DNA from: Candidatus Marimicrobium litorale
Lineage (GTDB): Bacteria > Pseudomonadota > Gammaproteobacteria > Pseudomonadales > Halieaceae
Direction of reading: 5' to 3'
Length of the DNA stretch: 64,000 nt
Assembly: GCF_026262645.1 (NCBI RefSeq)
Contig: NZ_SHNO01000001.1
Location: forward strand, 1,054,001-1,118,000
Below, piece by piece: positions 46,379 to 55,600 of this stretch. Made by a program: the position numbers and the translations under genes. A model generated the notes under the pieces. That model was not told the origin of the DNA. It did not search any database and worked only from the letters and a program-made list of their open reading frames with translations. Positions within the stretch are counted from its first letter, which is position 1. Every line of letters starts with the position of its first letter.

Positions 46379-47413
46379 ATGACGGATCCTAACCCTGTCA
46401 GCGCAAGCCCTGTCGCCCACCGTTTCTGCATCGCACCGATGATGGACTGGTCTGACCTGCACTGTCGTTATTTTTGGAGATTGCTAACGCGAAAGGCCCT
46501 GTTGTATACAGAAATGGTCACCAGCGGCGCACTCATTCATGGCGACCGTGAGCGTTTCTTGCACTTCAATGATGAAGAGCACCCAGTCGCTCTGCAGCTG
46601 GGGGGTAGTGACCCCTCCGATCTCGCACGCTGTGCCAGGTGGGCACAGGAATGGGGCTACCAGGAAGTAAACCTGAATTGCGGTTGCCCATCGGACCGGG
46701 TCAAGTCCGGGAGATTTGGAGCCTGTCTAATGGCGGAACCTCAACGTGTAGCCGATTGTGTCGCGGCCATGGTTGACAGTTGCAATTTACCCATCACGAT
46801 AAAACACCGCATCGGCATAGACCAAATGGAGACCTACGAAGAGCTTGCGCATTTTGTTGAGCCAGTAGCGGCGGCAGGGTGCTCCGTATTTATCGTACAC
46901 GCCCGCAAGGCCTGGCTGCAGGGACTTTCACCGAAGGAGAACCGGGAGATTCCTCCGCTAAACTACCCGTGGGTCTATCGACTGAAGGATGATTTTCCGC
47001 AGCTCACGGTCGTCATCAACGGCGGTATCCGGAGTCTTGCGGAGTGCAAGACACACCTTGCGGCCGTAGATGGGGTCATGCTGGGACGCGAGGCCTACCA
47101 GAACCCCTGGTTGCTCGCTGATGTAGACCGATCTCTGTTCGGTATAGACAACCCCGCGATCAGCCGGGACGAGGTCCTCGACACCCTGCTACCCTACACC
47201 CGGCTCCAACTGGCCCGCGGCGTGCCACTTAATCATATGACCCGGCACTTTCTGGGCCTGTTTCAGGGACTACCCGGTGCCAGAAAGTTCCGCCGCCATC
47301 TAAGCGAAAACGCCTATCGCGAGGGCGCTGACATCGCTGTTCTCGAGCAGGCTCATGAACTGGTAAGAGCGTCCATAGCCCGAATGGACAACAGTGCCGC
47401 CGGCCACTTGTAA
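46379..47413 (+). CDS. dusA: tRNA-dihydrouridine(20/20a) synthase DusA (344 aa)
   Basis: FMN-dependent reductase that makes dihydrouridine at positions 20 and 20a of the tRNA D-loop. The N-terminal barrel carries FCIAPMMDWSD, the NLNCGCPSDRVKSGRFGACLM block that includes the catalytic Cys, and KHRIGIDQMETYEEL, all of the DusA type. VVINGGIRSL and GVMLGREAYQNPW bind the FMN phosphate. The C-terminal helical domain is complete. ATG 46379 is chosen by similarity to normal DusA starts; the frame extends 21 codons upstream. It is followed by a TerB-like gene. Confidence 0.95.
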   Translation: MTDPNPVSASPVAHRFCIAPMMDWSDLHCRYFWRLLTRKALLYTEMVTSGALIHGDRERFLHFNDEEHPVALQLGGSDPSDLARCARWAQEWGYQEVNLNCGCPSDRVKSGRFGACLMAEPQRVADCVAAMVDSCNLPITIKHRIGIDQMETYEELAHFVEPVAAAGCSVFIVHARKAWLQGLSPKENREIPPLNYPWVYRLKDDFPQLTVVINGGIRSLAECKTHLAAVDGVMLGREAYQNPWLLADVDRSLFGIDNPAISRDEVLDTLLPYTRLQLARGVPLNHMTRHFLGLFQGLPGARKFRRHLSENAYREGADIAVLEQAHELVRASIARMDNSAAGHL

Positions 47414-47463
47414 TACGACGCAGATTTCGCAACACTTGGCATCACTCGACGACTGGGGCAATC

Positions 47464-47913
47464 ATGATTCAGGTATTAAAGTCACTTTTTGAAAACCCTG
47501 AGCGAGACTCTTTGGAGTCACGCCAACGCGCGCTGCATATGGCTGCGGCCGCCCTGATGATAGAAACAGCCCGTGCCGATTTTGTTCACGACGATGCAGA
47601 ACAGGCTCGGCTTACCGAATTACTCTCAGACGCACTTCAGCTCAGTCAGGAGCAAATAAAAGAACTGGTTGTTGCCGCCGAGGCGCGAGTCGATGAAGCC
47701 ATATCGCTGTACGAATTTACCAGAGTCATCAATGACCACTACAGTGCGGAGCAGAAACTTCGGCTAATCGATGCCATGTGGTCGGTGGCGTATGCTGACA
47801 ACGACCTGGATAAATATGAAGAACACCTGATCCGACAGGTCGCCGAGCTGACCTATGTGCCTCACTCAGACTATATCCAAAGCAAATTATCAGCCAGAGA
47901 AACGACCGCCTGA
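47464..47913 (+). CDS. TerB-like protein (149 aa)
   Basis: Helical protein of the TerB/DjlA N-terminal domain type. Two related halves each carry acidic motifs: ARADFVHDDAEQARLTELL and AYADNDLDKYEEHLIRQVAEL, which may bind a divalent metal. The length matches stand-alone TerB proteins. Characterized relatives act in stress responses, but the molecular role is unclear. It follows dusA by 50 bp and may be co-transcribed. It ends 17 bp from the convergent STAS gene. Confidence 0.87.
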   Translation: MIQVLKSLFENPERDSLESRQRALHMAAAALMIETARADFVHDDAEQARLTELLSDALQLSQEQIKELVVAAEARVDEAISLYEFTRVINDHYSAEQKLRLIDAMWSVAYADNDLDKYEEHLIRQVAELTYVPHSDYIQSKLSARETTA

Positions 47914-47930
47914 GCTAGATGGCAAGCGAC

Positions 47931-48413
47931 TCAGCTGCGCTCAAGAGCATTGACAAGATCCTTGAACCGGCCACGGTTTTCATCTGAGATATCCATCAGA
48001 ATCCTGTGTGCTTCAATCACCTTTTCTCGAACGGAATCTTCACTGCCCTGCACCGCAGGAATATCAATAATACCCTCAGGGTTTTCACACACCTGTTCGT
48101 GTAGTTGAAACAGGCGTTCAAAACCCATGCTGCGCAACAGACGATTAATGCCAGGCTCGCAGGAATAAATGGCAGGCTCAAAGTCGAAAACGTCCTTCAC
48201 TTTCAGCGCCAATTTCGCAAGCAGCCCCAGCGTCGTACTATCGATTCCCTCTGCGCCGCAGAGATCGACCCAGACGCTGGTAAATTCAGGGTCTTCGAAC
48301 ATATGCTGAAAATAATCATCAATACTGGTGCACAGGGTCAGACGCACATCTCCCGTAAACCGAATGACATAGGCGCCATTATGATTCGCCGCCAATACGC
48401 GTCCGCTCTGCAT
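47931..48413 (-). CDS. STAS domain protein, anti-sigma-factor-antagonist-like (160 aa)
   Basis: STAS fold in the first 110 residues: AAYVIRFTGDVRLTLCTSI strand, VWVDLCGAEGIDSTTLGLLAKLA with S59 and T60 at the phosphorylation site, and a C-terminal extension (ENPEGIIDIPAVQ onward). Such proteins are phosphorylated by anti-sigma kinases and dephosphorylated by SpoIIE/RsbU phosphatases. The adjacent upstream gene encodes such a phosphatase with one base between the two, so they form a regulatory pair. No kinase is encoded in this window. It may act in a general stress or sessility switch. Confidence 0.88.
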   Translation of the reverse strand: MQSGRVLAANHNGAYVIRFTGDVRLTLCTSIDDYFQHMFEDPEFTSVWVDLCGAEGIDSTTLGLLAKLALKVKDVFDFEPAIYSCEPGINRLLRSMGFERLFQLHEQVCENPEGIIDIPAVQGSEDSVREKVIEAHRILMDISDENRGRFKDLVNALERS

Positions 48414-48414
48414 A

Positions 48415-49596
48415 TCAGACCTGCCTGCTCAAAAATAGTGCAGCGATATCATCCGGCGCTGTAGTGATAGCATTCAGCCCAAGACGCTCAACGAGGTCTT
48501 CCGGAGCATCTGCACCCCGAGCCAATGCTTGCAGCAAGTATTCCTCCTTATCTATCAAATTTTTCGGAGGAAGAATTTCAAGTATTCCGTCTGAAAACAA
48601 AGCCAGCGTGAACTTCTCCGGAAGCACGATTTCATCCACGTGATACTGTGCGTCTGCAAGTATGCCAACGGGAGAGCCACCACCTTCAAGGTAGCGCGCA
48701 CCGTCATCTGATACGAGCACCGGAAGAGGCAAGTGGCCTGCCACACTGTAGCTCAAGCTATTGTTTCGCATATCAAGCAAGCCCACCAGCATAGTGGCAA
48801 ATTTATCCACCTGAAGATCTAACAACTCCTGATTGGCGTGGCCCAGCATGGCCGATAAATCCATTATGGTCTGATCTCCTCGCCGCGAAAAGTCGGAGCG
48901 TTTTCGGGCAAAGAGGTTTTTCAACAAAACCGTAGCAAAAGCCGAGGAGCTGCCATGGCCCGAGACATCTGCCATGAAAAAAATGACATGATGATCCCCC
49001 AGGGTGAAGTAGTCCGTGAAATCGCCACTCAGGTAAAGCGAAGGGACAACGGTGTGACTGAAGACATAGTCGTTCAGAGCCATAGGTGAGTGTGGCAGCA
49101 TACGCAACTGCACTTGCCGACCAGCCTGCTGATCCTGCTCCAGCATTTTGACTGTGCCGCGCAGTTCCCGATTCGCCGCCTCGAGACTTTCGCGTGACTC
49201 CTGCAATTCTCTGCGCAACCGGCGTTGCCGGACACAACGTTGCAACGACTTGATCAACGCCCGCTCATCCACCGGACGCAGGAAGAAATCTGCCGCTCCC
49301 AATCGCAGCGCATTCATCATCGGTTCTACTTCAGCCGTGCCACACAGCATGATAACGGGCACCTGCACATCCATAGTGCGCAGGGCAAAGCGAGCATCCT
49401 CCCACGAGAAATTCTTCAGCTCCAATTCACACAGAATGACGTCAACATCGCTATCCCAGCCCAAAGAATAAGCCGTATTCGCAACGTCGGTGACTATCTG
49501 GGAGTCAAAGCCGTGCACCGACAGCATATCTGCCAGCACCCGGGCTCGCGCGCCCTGATCGTCTATAATAAGGAGATTACCTTTAGAAGCACTCAT
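48415..49596 (-). CDS. Receiver-PP2C (SpoIIE/RsbU-type) phosphatase with degenerate receiver (393 aa)
   Basis: An N-terminal receiver domain (about 1-122) is linked by a coiled coil (about 125-155) to a PP2C phosphatase domain (about 165-390). The phosphatase metal residues are visible in GDFTDYF, FFMADVSGHGSSSAF and LFSDGILEI. In the receiver the acidic pocket D12/D13 is kept, but the expected phospho-acceptor Asp is E57 (VILCELEL), the Thr/Ser position is C85 and the conserved Lys is R107. The domain is therefore not likely to be phosphorylated in the normal way. Neighbouring STAS protein is its probable substrate. It starts with ATG 49596. Confidence 0.92.
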   Translation of the reverse strand: MSASKGNLLIIDDQGARARVLADMLSVHGFDSQIVTDVANTAYSLGWDSDVDVILCELELKNFSWEDARFALRTMDVQVPVIMLCGTAEVEPMMNALRLGAADFFLRPVDERALIKSLQRCVRQRRLRRELQESRESLEAANRELRGTVKMLEQDQQAGRQVQLRMLPHSPMALNDYVFSHTVVPSLYLSGDFTDYFTLGDHHVIFFMADVSGHGSSSAFATVLLKNLFARKRSDFSRRGDQTIMDLSAMLGHANQELLDLQVDKFATMLVGLLDMRNNSLSYSVAGHLPLPVLVSDDGARYLEGGGSPVGILADAQYHVDEIVLPEKFTLALFSDGILEILPPKNLIDKEEYLLQALARGADAPEDLVERLGLNAITTAPDDIAALFLSRQV

Positions 49597-49737
49597 TTAC
49601 AGCGAACTAGCAATGCACTGATCGTCAACTTACGCCCATCAACGATGTCAGGCAAGGCACGGAAATGGGCTTTGGCAGAATTTTACAATTATTTAGCGTA
49701 AACGGAAAAAACTGCAGGTGGACAACACCGGGGCCAA

Positions 49738-50460
49738 TCAAAACTCGATGTATTCGTCGCCTTCTTCCTCGATCGAAAAACTATCTTGTATTTCGCCGGT
49801 AAGAAAGTATTCCCGGCGCTGCAGATAGGCGTTACGCACAAAGATATAGCGATCCCCGGAGAGAAGATTTTCCGCTTGCATCAGGTCGACCCGCAGGTCC
49901 AGCGCTTCAACAACCCAAAAAAGGTAAGCCCACTGCCTCTCAACGGCAAAGGAAGGCAGCGACGTATAGGTATCAACAAAATACCCCGTGGCACTGCGCA
50001 CGGTTCTCGGGCCGAAAATAGGCAGAACCACATACGGGCCGCGGTCCACGCCCCATGTATACAGGGTCTGTCCAAAATCCGCTGGCTCATGCGCTATGCC
50101 CATGGGCGTGGCGACATCCAGCAGTCCAGCCAATCCCATTGTCGTATTGACCAGAAAACGGCCCGCGCTTTGTAATGCATCCCCCGGACGCCCCTGTAGC
50201 AAAAAATTGAACATGGAGTTGAATTCATAAATGTTGGAGATAAAGTTTCCCACCCCCTCCTCTGCCGGGTCCGGCATGATGAACTGATAGCCGCGAGCCG
50301 CAGGCAGCAAGGCATACTTGTCCAGCGTATCGTTAAAGGCGAAAATTCGCCGGTTCATCGATTCCCAGGGGTCTGTCGTATTGTCCACTTCCTGGCACCA
50401 AGCAGACAGGCCAGGCAACAGCATCAGGAGGAACAGTAAAGGGCGCAATGCAGTCATCAT
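49738..50460 (-). CDS. mlaA: MlaA/VacJ family outer-membrane lipid-asymmetry protein (240 aa)
   Basis: Removes misplaced phospholipids from the outer leaflet of the outer membrane as part of the Mla system. The mature part carries the family block DPWESMNRRIFAFND, the hydrophobic pore region around NFISNIYEFNSMFNFLLQG, and GVDRGPYVVLPIFGPRTVR, followed by VDTYTSLPSF. Starting at ATG 50460 (an ATG-ATG pair), the signal segment ends LSAWCQ, where the residue before Cys is Trp; this is a poor lipobox, although MlaA is normally a lipoprotein. Other mla genes are not in the window. It is next to the HvfABC-type operon without obvious functional link. Confidence 0.93.
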   Translation of the reverse strand: MMTALRPLLFLLMLLPGLSAWCQEVDNTTDPWESMNRRIFAFNDTLDKYALLPAARGYQFIMPDPAEEGVGNFISNIYEFNSMFNFLLQGRPGDALQSAGRFLVNTTMGLAGLLDVATPMGIAHEPADFGQTLYTWGVDRGPYVVLPIFGPRTVRSATGYFVDTYTSLPSFAVERQWAYLFWVVEALDLRVDLMQAENLLSGDRYIFVRNAYLQRREYFLTGEIQDSFSIEEEGDEYIEF

Positions 50461-50544
50461 TGATCTTACAACTTCACGGGAGTCGGAATGGTACGCGCAC
50501 CAACGGGCGGGATCAACTGCGACAGGATACGCCGCAGTCAATAA

Positions 50545-51297
50545 TTATGGCCCTGGGGCCAGCACGACGATGGATAATTCTGTAAATTCCTCCAATTGAG
50601 CGATGCCATGGCTGATCAACGACCGCGGTTCGATACCGAGTTCCTGCGCCAAAGATTCCAGAACATCGGAAGCGGTGCAGGCGCTATTTTCCCTAATAAG
50701 TTCCAACAGGCGGGCTGTCACCGCGTTGATTTCCATGAAACAAACCGCATCTTCTCTGTTTCTGTAAACCACCAGGTAGACCGGTTCGCCCGTATGTTGC
50801 GGGCGGCAATCTGCGCCGATACGTTGCACGGGGTAACGGTACATTAACGACCAGGCAAGCGGTGATAATTGGGGTACGGACGTTAGCAGATCCGTCACCG
50901 CAACCTGGTCAGGTATTTCGTCCTCGGCGGTGTCCAGCGCCAGTTCCACCCACTCATAATGCGCCAACTCTGCGATAAACGGCGGATCGACCGCTCGCAG
51001 CGTAAAATCCTCCATCAGAAACTTAAGGAACTCCTGACTGATTTCCAGAAAATAGGGCGTATGACAGCGGTGCCCTTCAATGAAATCGCGCACCAACCCA
51101 TGCCACGCGATGTCTTCATAAAGACTCCGCAGTACCGGGAAACCACTGCTGATAAACCCTTCTATATTGTTGTATATCAGGTCCTCGTAAATCTTCAATC
51201 GCCGCTGTTCAACACCTGCAGGGGGTGGATTATTCTGAGGGTCTCGCAAATAGCGGGCCATAATCATCTGACTTTCATGCAGAGCCTTAGCGTCCAT
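50545..51297 (-). CDS. HvfC/DUF2063 partner protein (250 aa)
   Basis: DUF2063-type protein that accompanies MNIO enzymes and helps recognise the peptide substrate. The N-terminal region LHESQMIMARYLRDPQNNPPP and IYEDLIYNNIEGFISSGFPVLRSL match the family; LSPLAWSLMYRYPVQRI and FMEINAVTARLLELI are in the C-terminal half. Its ATG overlaps the upstream stop by one base (TGATG), so it is coupled to the MNIO gene. Soluble, without signal. This is the third gene of the operon; the order peptide-enzyme-partner is the normal HvfA-HvfB-HvfC order. Confidence 0.92.
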   Translation of the reverse strand: MDAKALHESQMIMARYLRDPQNNPPPAGVEQRRLKIYEDLIYNNIEGFISSGFPVLRSLYEDIAWHGLVRDFIEGHRCHTPYFLEISQEFLKFLMEDFTLRAVDPPFIAELAHYEWVELALDTAEDEIPDQVAVTDLLTSVPQLSPLAWSLMYRYPVQRIGADCRPQHTGEPVYLVVYRNREDAVCFMEINAVTARLLELIRENSACTASDVLESLAQELGIEPRSLISHGIAQLEEFTELSIVVLAPGP

Positions 51298-52166
51298 CAG
51301 CCGACCGCCTCCATTTCAGCTTGCCGCGCGTCTTGCTGCATGCTCCGGATACGCTCGACTTCCTGCAACAACTCCTCCATCGGAGGCAGGTTGAAGTCTC
51401 TCTCCAATAGGGTAGGTACAGACCCTTTGCGATTATAGACCTCCGCCAAAAGAGACCATACCGGGTCGACAACCCTGGCGCCATGAGTGTCGACCTTCAA
51501 GTCATCAGCCTCATCATAATGCCCAGCCACATGAATATACCGGACCCGCTCAAGCGGCAGGGCATCGAGAAATTCGAGGGGATCATAACGATGGTTGATT
51601 GCATTGACGTAGATGTTATTGACGTCCAGCAGCAGGTCGCAATCACTCTCTTCAAGTACCGCACAAATAAATTCTGCCTCGCTCATCTCCGAAATGGGCT
51701 GCGCGTAGTAAGACGCATTTTCCAGCGCGATACGCGTACCCAGCATGTCCTGAACCTGGCTTACACGCGCGGCAACATAGCTAACCGCCTCGGCTGTAAA
51801 TGGAATGGGGAGAAGATCGTAAAGATGGCCTTGCGCGGCACAATATGTCAGGTGCTCGGAGTAAACGGGTACCTGCGCCTCTTTCATCAGTGCGCCGATA
51901 GATTTCACCAATTCAACATCCAGCGGATCCGGCCCGCCAATATCAAGGGACAAGCCGTGCAACAGGAGTGGAAAGCGCTCGGTTAGCGCGCGGAACTGCC
52001 GCCCGAAACGTCCACCGACACCAATCCAGTTCTCAGGTGCTGCCTCAAGAAAATCGACTTCTCCCTGGTCGGTTGAATGAAGCGGACCCAGGAGGGCCCG
52101 CCTTAAGCCGAGTCCCGCTCCTTGCAGGACCCGATCAGAAGAGCCGGGCAAATCTAGCCGCCGCAC
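51297..52166 (-). CDS. MNIO (DUF692) multinuclear non-heme iron enzyme, HvfB-like (289 aa)
   Basis: TIM-barrel enzyme of the DUF692 family that binds two or three iron ions and oxidatively modifies cysteines in a precursor peptide. The opening GLGLRRALLGPL, VDFLEAAPENWIGVGG, PLLLHGLSLDIGG, SEHLTY, LDVNNIYVNAINH and IHVAGHYDEADD contain the His/Glu/Asp/Asn ligands expected of MNIO enzymes. It starts at GTG 52166 and overlaps the peptide gene by 13 bp. Characterized relatives make oxazolone/thioamide or thiooxazole-type products from Cys and act in copper handling. The product here is not known. Confidence 0.93.
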   Translation of the reverse strand: MRRLDLPGSSDRVLQGAGLGLRRALLGPLHSTDQGEVDFLEAAPENWIGVGGRFGRQFRALTERFPLLLHGLSLDIGGPDPLDVELVKSIGALMKEAQVPVYSEHLTYCAAQGHLYDLLPIPFTAEAVSYVAARVSQVQDMLGTRIALENASYYAQPISEMSEAEFICAVLEESDCDLLLDVNNIYVNAINHRYDPLEFLDALPLERVRYIHVAGHYDEADDLKVDTHGARVVDPVWSLLAEVYNRKGSVPTLLERDFNLPPMEELLQEVERIRSMQQDARQAEMEAVG

Positions 52167-52438
52167 TTACCTTCGCCGCACTTGCCTTCACCTTCGGCTT
52201 TTTCCTCGCCACACTTGCCCTCGCCGCACTTGCCTTCGCCTTCGGCTTTTTCCTCCCCACACTTGCCTTCACCGCACTTGCCTTCGCCAGCATGCTTATC
52301 AAAGCTGGCCAAATCGTAACCGCCACTCAGCTGCTGAGCAGAGAACGGGTTTACCTCGGCTGACGCCAGAGGAACAATAGAGGATGCTAGGAAAGCGGCG
52401 CCGAGCGCTGCTGCCAGGGGTTTCTTCGATTTAGCCAT
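52154..52438 (-). CDS. HvfA-like Cys-repeat precursor peptide, MNIO substrate (94 aa)
   Basis: Exported precursor peptide, probably modified by the MNIO encoded just downstream. A signal peptide (KKPLAAALGAAFLASSIVPLASA) is followed by a short linker and then repeats containing six EGKCG motifs with six cysteines. They are arranged as three near-identical units of two motifs each plus GEEKAEG. Related HvfA/bufferin peptides bind copper after modification of these Cys residues. ATG 52438 with GGACGACAGG upstream is chosen; the frame is open further upstream to 52501. The nucleotide repeat could vary in number by recombination. Confidence 0.93.
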   Translation of the reverse strand: MAKSKKPLAAALGAAFLASSIVPLASAEVNPFSAQQLSGGYDLASFDKHAGEGKCGEGKCGEEKAEGEGKCGEGKCGEEKAEGEGKCGEGKCGG

Positions 52439-52590
52439 AACCTGTCGTCCTTTTAGTGATAATGAGGTTGAGTCAATCCACGCGACGCCACCGGCCAACA
52501 CTCGCCGTTAACAATGCGACCACGCCATGCCTGTAGGAGACTATCAAACTGTAAGTTTCAGCGTACAGGGTAAATTTGAAAAATGTTGCG

Positions 52591-52616
52591 GCAATAACCC
52601 TATTTTAATGAGGGTT
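52591..52616. terminator. Hairpin at the 3' end of hrpA
   Basis: Arms ACCCT and AGGGT with an A/T loop are followed on the plus strand by a run of six T residues, and overlap the hrpA stop codon. On the minus strand, where hrpA is transcribed, the T-run is short. A weak terminator for hrpA is possible. Confidence 0.4.
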
Positions 52617-55600
52617 TTTTGCTGCCCAATCACCTACCGCCTGCCAGCGCTGTCGCAATCGCTTCTCCGAGACCGCGTGGCGTGTACCCAGGCTCTGCGC
52701 AAAGAGCGACACCCTGAATTCTTCCAGCATCCAGCGATAAGCGATGACTTCCGGGCTCTCGACCATTAACCGAGGCCGCTCACGCAAAAGGTCCGACAGG
52801 GGTTTTGTCAGTTGTTCGAGCAAACTCGTGTACTGCCTGTCTTTGCCAGTCTGCCCGGAAAGCCGTTCCAACCTGCTCCGCACAGCCTTTACATACCGTG
52901 GAAACTGAGCCAGCCAGTCCTCCGGGGTATCCCTCAGGAAGCCCTCTGCGAACAACCCCGCCAACTGCCCGTCAATATCGGCTCGAAGGCTATCCCACTT
53001 TGGCCCGTCAAGCGCCACCAGGGAACGCTGCACCGCGGTGAGGGGAGCAAGCACATTGAGCAGGGTAGCCTCTATGTCATTTGCTCGAGAAACCACCTTT
53101 TCACGACCTTGTCTGACCATCGACTGAAATGCATCTGCTGACCAAGGCAGAGTGTCGTCCAGCTCCATCGCTTGCACGTATGCGGCATCAATAAGATCCT
53201 CAACCAACTGCGTACGCTGAAAGCCCGCCGCCGCGAGAGCGAGGTTGCAATCATTTCCGCGTAACAGGTTCTTGCGTAATACACGAACCTGCTGCACCGC
53301 TTCCCGCCGCGTTAGCCACAGGACACCACCACGGTGCAACCTGAGTGCTGCTCCCGGATAATCACACAGTTCGATTGCAACGCTATCGCCACGAACCACC
53401 AGTGCCGGGTAAGCCTCAATATCGACCCCGGCTTGGCGGAAGCGCCACTTGCGTGGCAGATCGTCAAAATCCCAACGCATTATGTTGTCACGAGCTGGGG
53501 AGTCGCGGTGGTCTGCGCCCACACTCTGACGCGTATCCGACCGAAACTGATTCACCAGCAAAGCCAAATTACGCCCCTGGTCCAGCAACTTTCCGCGCGC
53601 ATCCACAACGCGAATATTCATCTGGTAATAATCATCCAGCGCAGTGCGGGCAAAGTCCTGTTGCTCAAGCTTGATGCCACCGAACGTACCAAGTCGGGCC
53701 GCGAGAGCAGTGAGTAAATCAATATTGTCGGGGTGCAATCCATCAAGGGCACGGTCCACCATATCCGGCACAGGTACAAGATGCTTTCGCTTATCCTTGG
53801 GAAGAGACCTGACTAGCTGAATACATTTTTCACGCAGCATTCCCGGGACCAACCAGTCAAAAAGATGGCGCGGGGCGCGGTTTAGCAACGCGACCGGAAC
53901 GATAACGGTAACACCATCGGTCTGTTTGCCCGGCTCAAACTGATAGGCCAAACTGAATCGCGTCCCCTCCCACTCCAGGTGATCAGGATATTGATCGCTG
54001 ATCGCTCCGGGGTCTCGCGCCACAAGCTCATCTCTCGTCATAAAAAGCGCTCGCGCAGGCTCGGGGTTGCGTTTCAGCCAGGTGCGCAAACTTGATGCGG
54101 TGCAGATGTCGGAGGGTAATCGTGCGTCATAAAATGCGTAAAGGCTGTGCTCATCGACCAGAATATCTCGCCGCCGAGTGCGCGATTCCATATCCTCAAG
54201 CTCCATCACCATGCGCTGGTTATGTTTTAGAAAAGCAGGCAGTTGGCGGAACCTTCCGGGAATGAGCCCCTCCCGAATCATCAAGCTACGGCTTTCTTGT
54301 GCATCCAACGGTCCGTAGTGAATGACTCGGCGATCCACCAGAGTCAATCCATAGAGCGTGATGCGCTCAAAAGCCACCACCTGGCCCCGGCGCGGATGCC
54401 AGCGAGGCTCGTAGCAGTGACTCTTCAGCAGCGCCGGGTTGATCTTGAGAACCCACGCAGGATCGATGGCGCCCACGGTGCGTGCATAAATCCGGTTAGT
54501 CTCCACGACCTCGCCAGCAACAACCCACTTGGGAGACTTGCGCGCTTGCCCCGATCCGGGCCAGAGCCGCAGGGCACGATTACGCGCACCGAGATAGTTT
54601 CTGCCATCGTCATGGCGCGCAATATTACCGAGCAACCCGCTCAGCACGGCGATGTGAATTGCCTGATAATCCTCTACTTCAGAAAGAGCAGCATGCGGTT
54701 TAATGCCTAGCTGCCTGCAGGCGATACTGAGCTGCGTGTGGATATCGCGCCACTCCCGCATGCGCGTGTAGGACAGATACTCGCGCAGGCATAATTTTCG
54801 TAGCTTGTTCTGGCTCAGAGTCTGTCGCTGCTCCTCGAAGTAACGCCATAGCCTGGGCCATATCATGAAATCGGATCGTGGATGTGCAAAGCGGGCATGC
54901 ATAAGATCCGCCTGCTGCTGCTTATCAGGTGGCCGTTCCCGCGGATCCTGTACCGCCATTGCGCTGGCGATAATCAGGATTTCTGCCAGGCACTCCTGTT
55001 CCAGCGCCGCGAGCACCATACGTGCCAAACGCGGATCCACCGGCAGCCTCGCCATTCGCCGCCCCACTGTCGACAGCTTGCCATTTCCATCCACCGCGCC
55101 CAGTTCCTGAAGCACCTTGTATCCGTCTCGGATCAAGCGCGGGTCAGGGGGATCGACAAAAGGGAAGGCCGCTACGTCGCCCAGTTTCAATTCCAGCATT
55201 TGTAAGATGACCGCTGCGAGATTGGTGCGCTTGATTTCCGGATCGGTAAATTCCGGTCGACCCAGATAATCCTGCTCGCTGTAAAGCCGCAGACAGACGC
55301 CCGGCCCAACTCTACCGCAGCGCCCTTTACGCTGATCGGCACTGGCCCGGGAGACCGGCTCCAGCGGCAAGCGCTGCAAACGGGTACGGTGACTGTAGCG
55401 ACTGATGCGTACCTCTCCTGGATCGATTACGTAGCGAATACCCGGCACGGTCAGGGACGTTTCCGCCACGTTCGTCGCCAACACCACCCTCAGTTTAGAA
55501 TCGCGTCTTCGATTAGCAAACACGCGCGCCTGTTCTGTCTGACTCAAACGCGCGTAAAGAGGCAATACCTCGACATCTGAAGTCCGGCGTAGATCACGCG

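Noticed and set aside
45984-46382. 132-codon plus-strand frame before dusA
   Set aside because: It overlaps the start of the lipoprotein gene and of dusA and has no protein-like features.
52160-52310. Repeated DNA as a possible CRISPR array or minisatellite
   Set aside because: The repeats are in frame and encode the EGKCG units of a signal-bearing peptide next to its MNIO gene.
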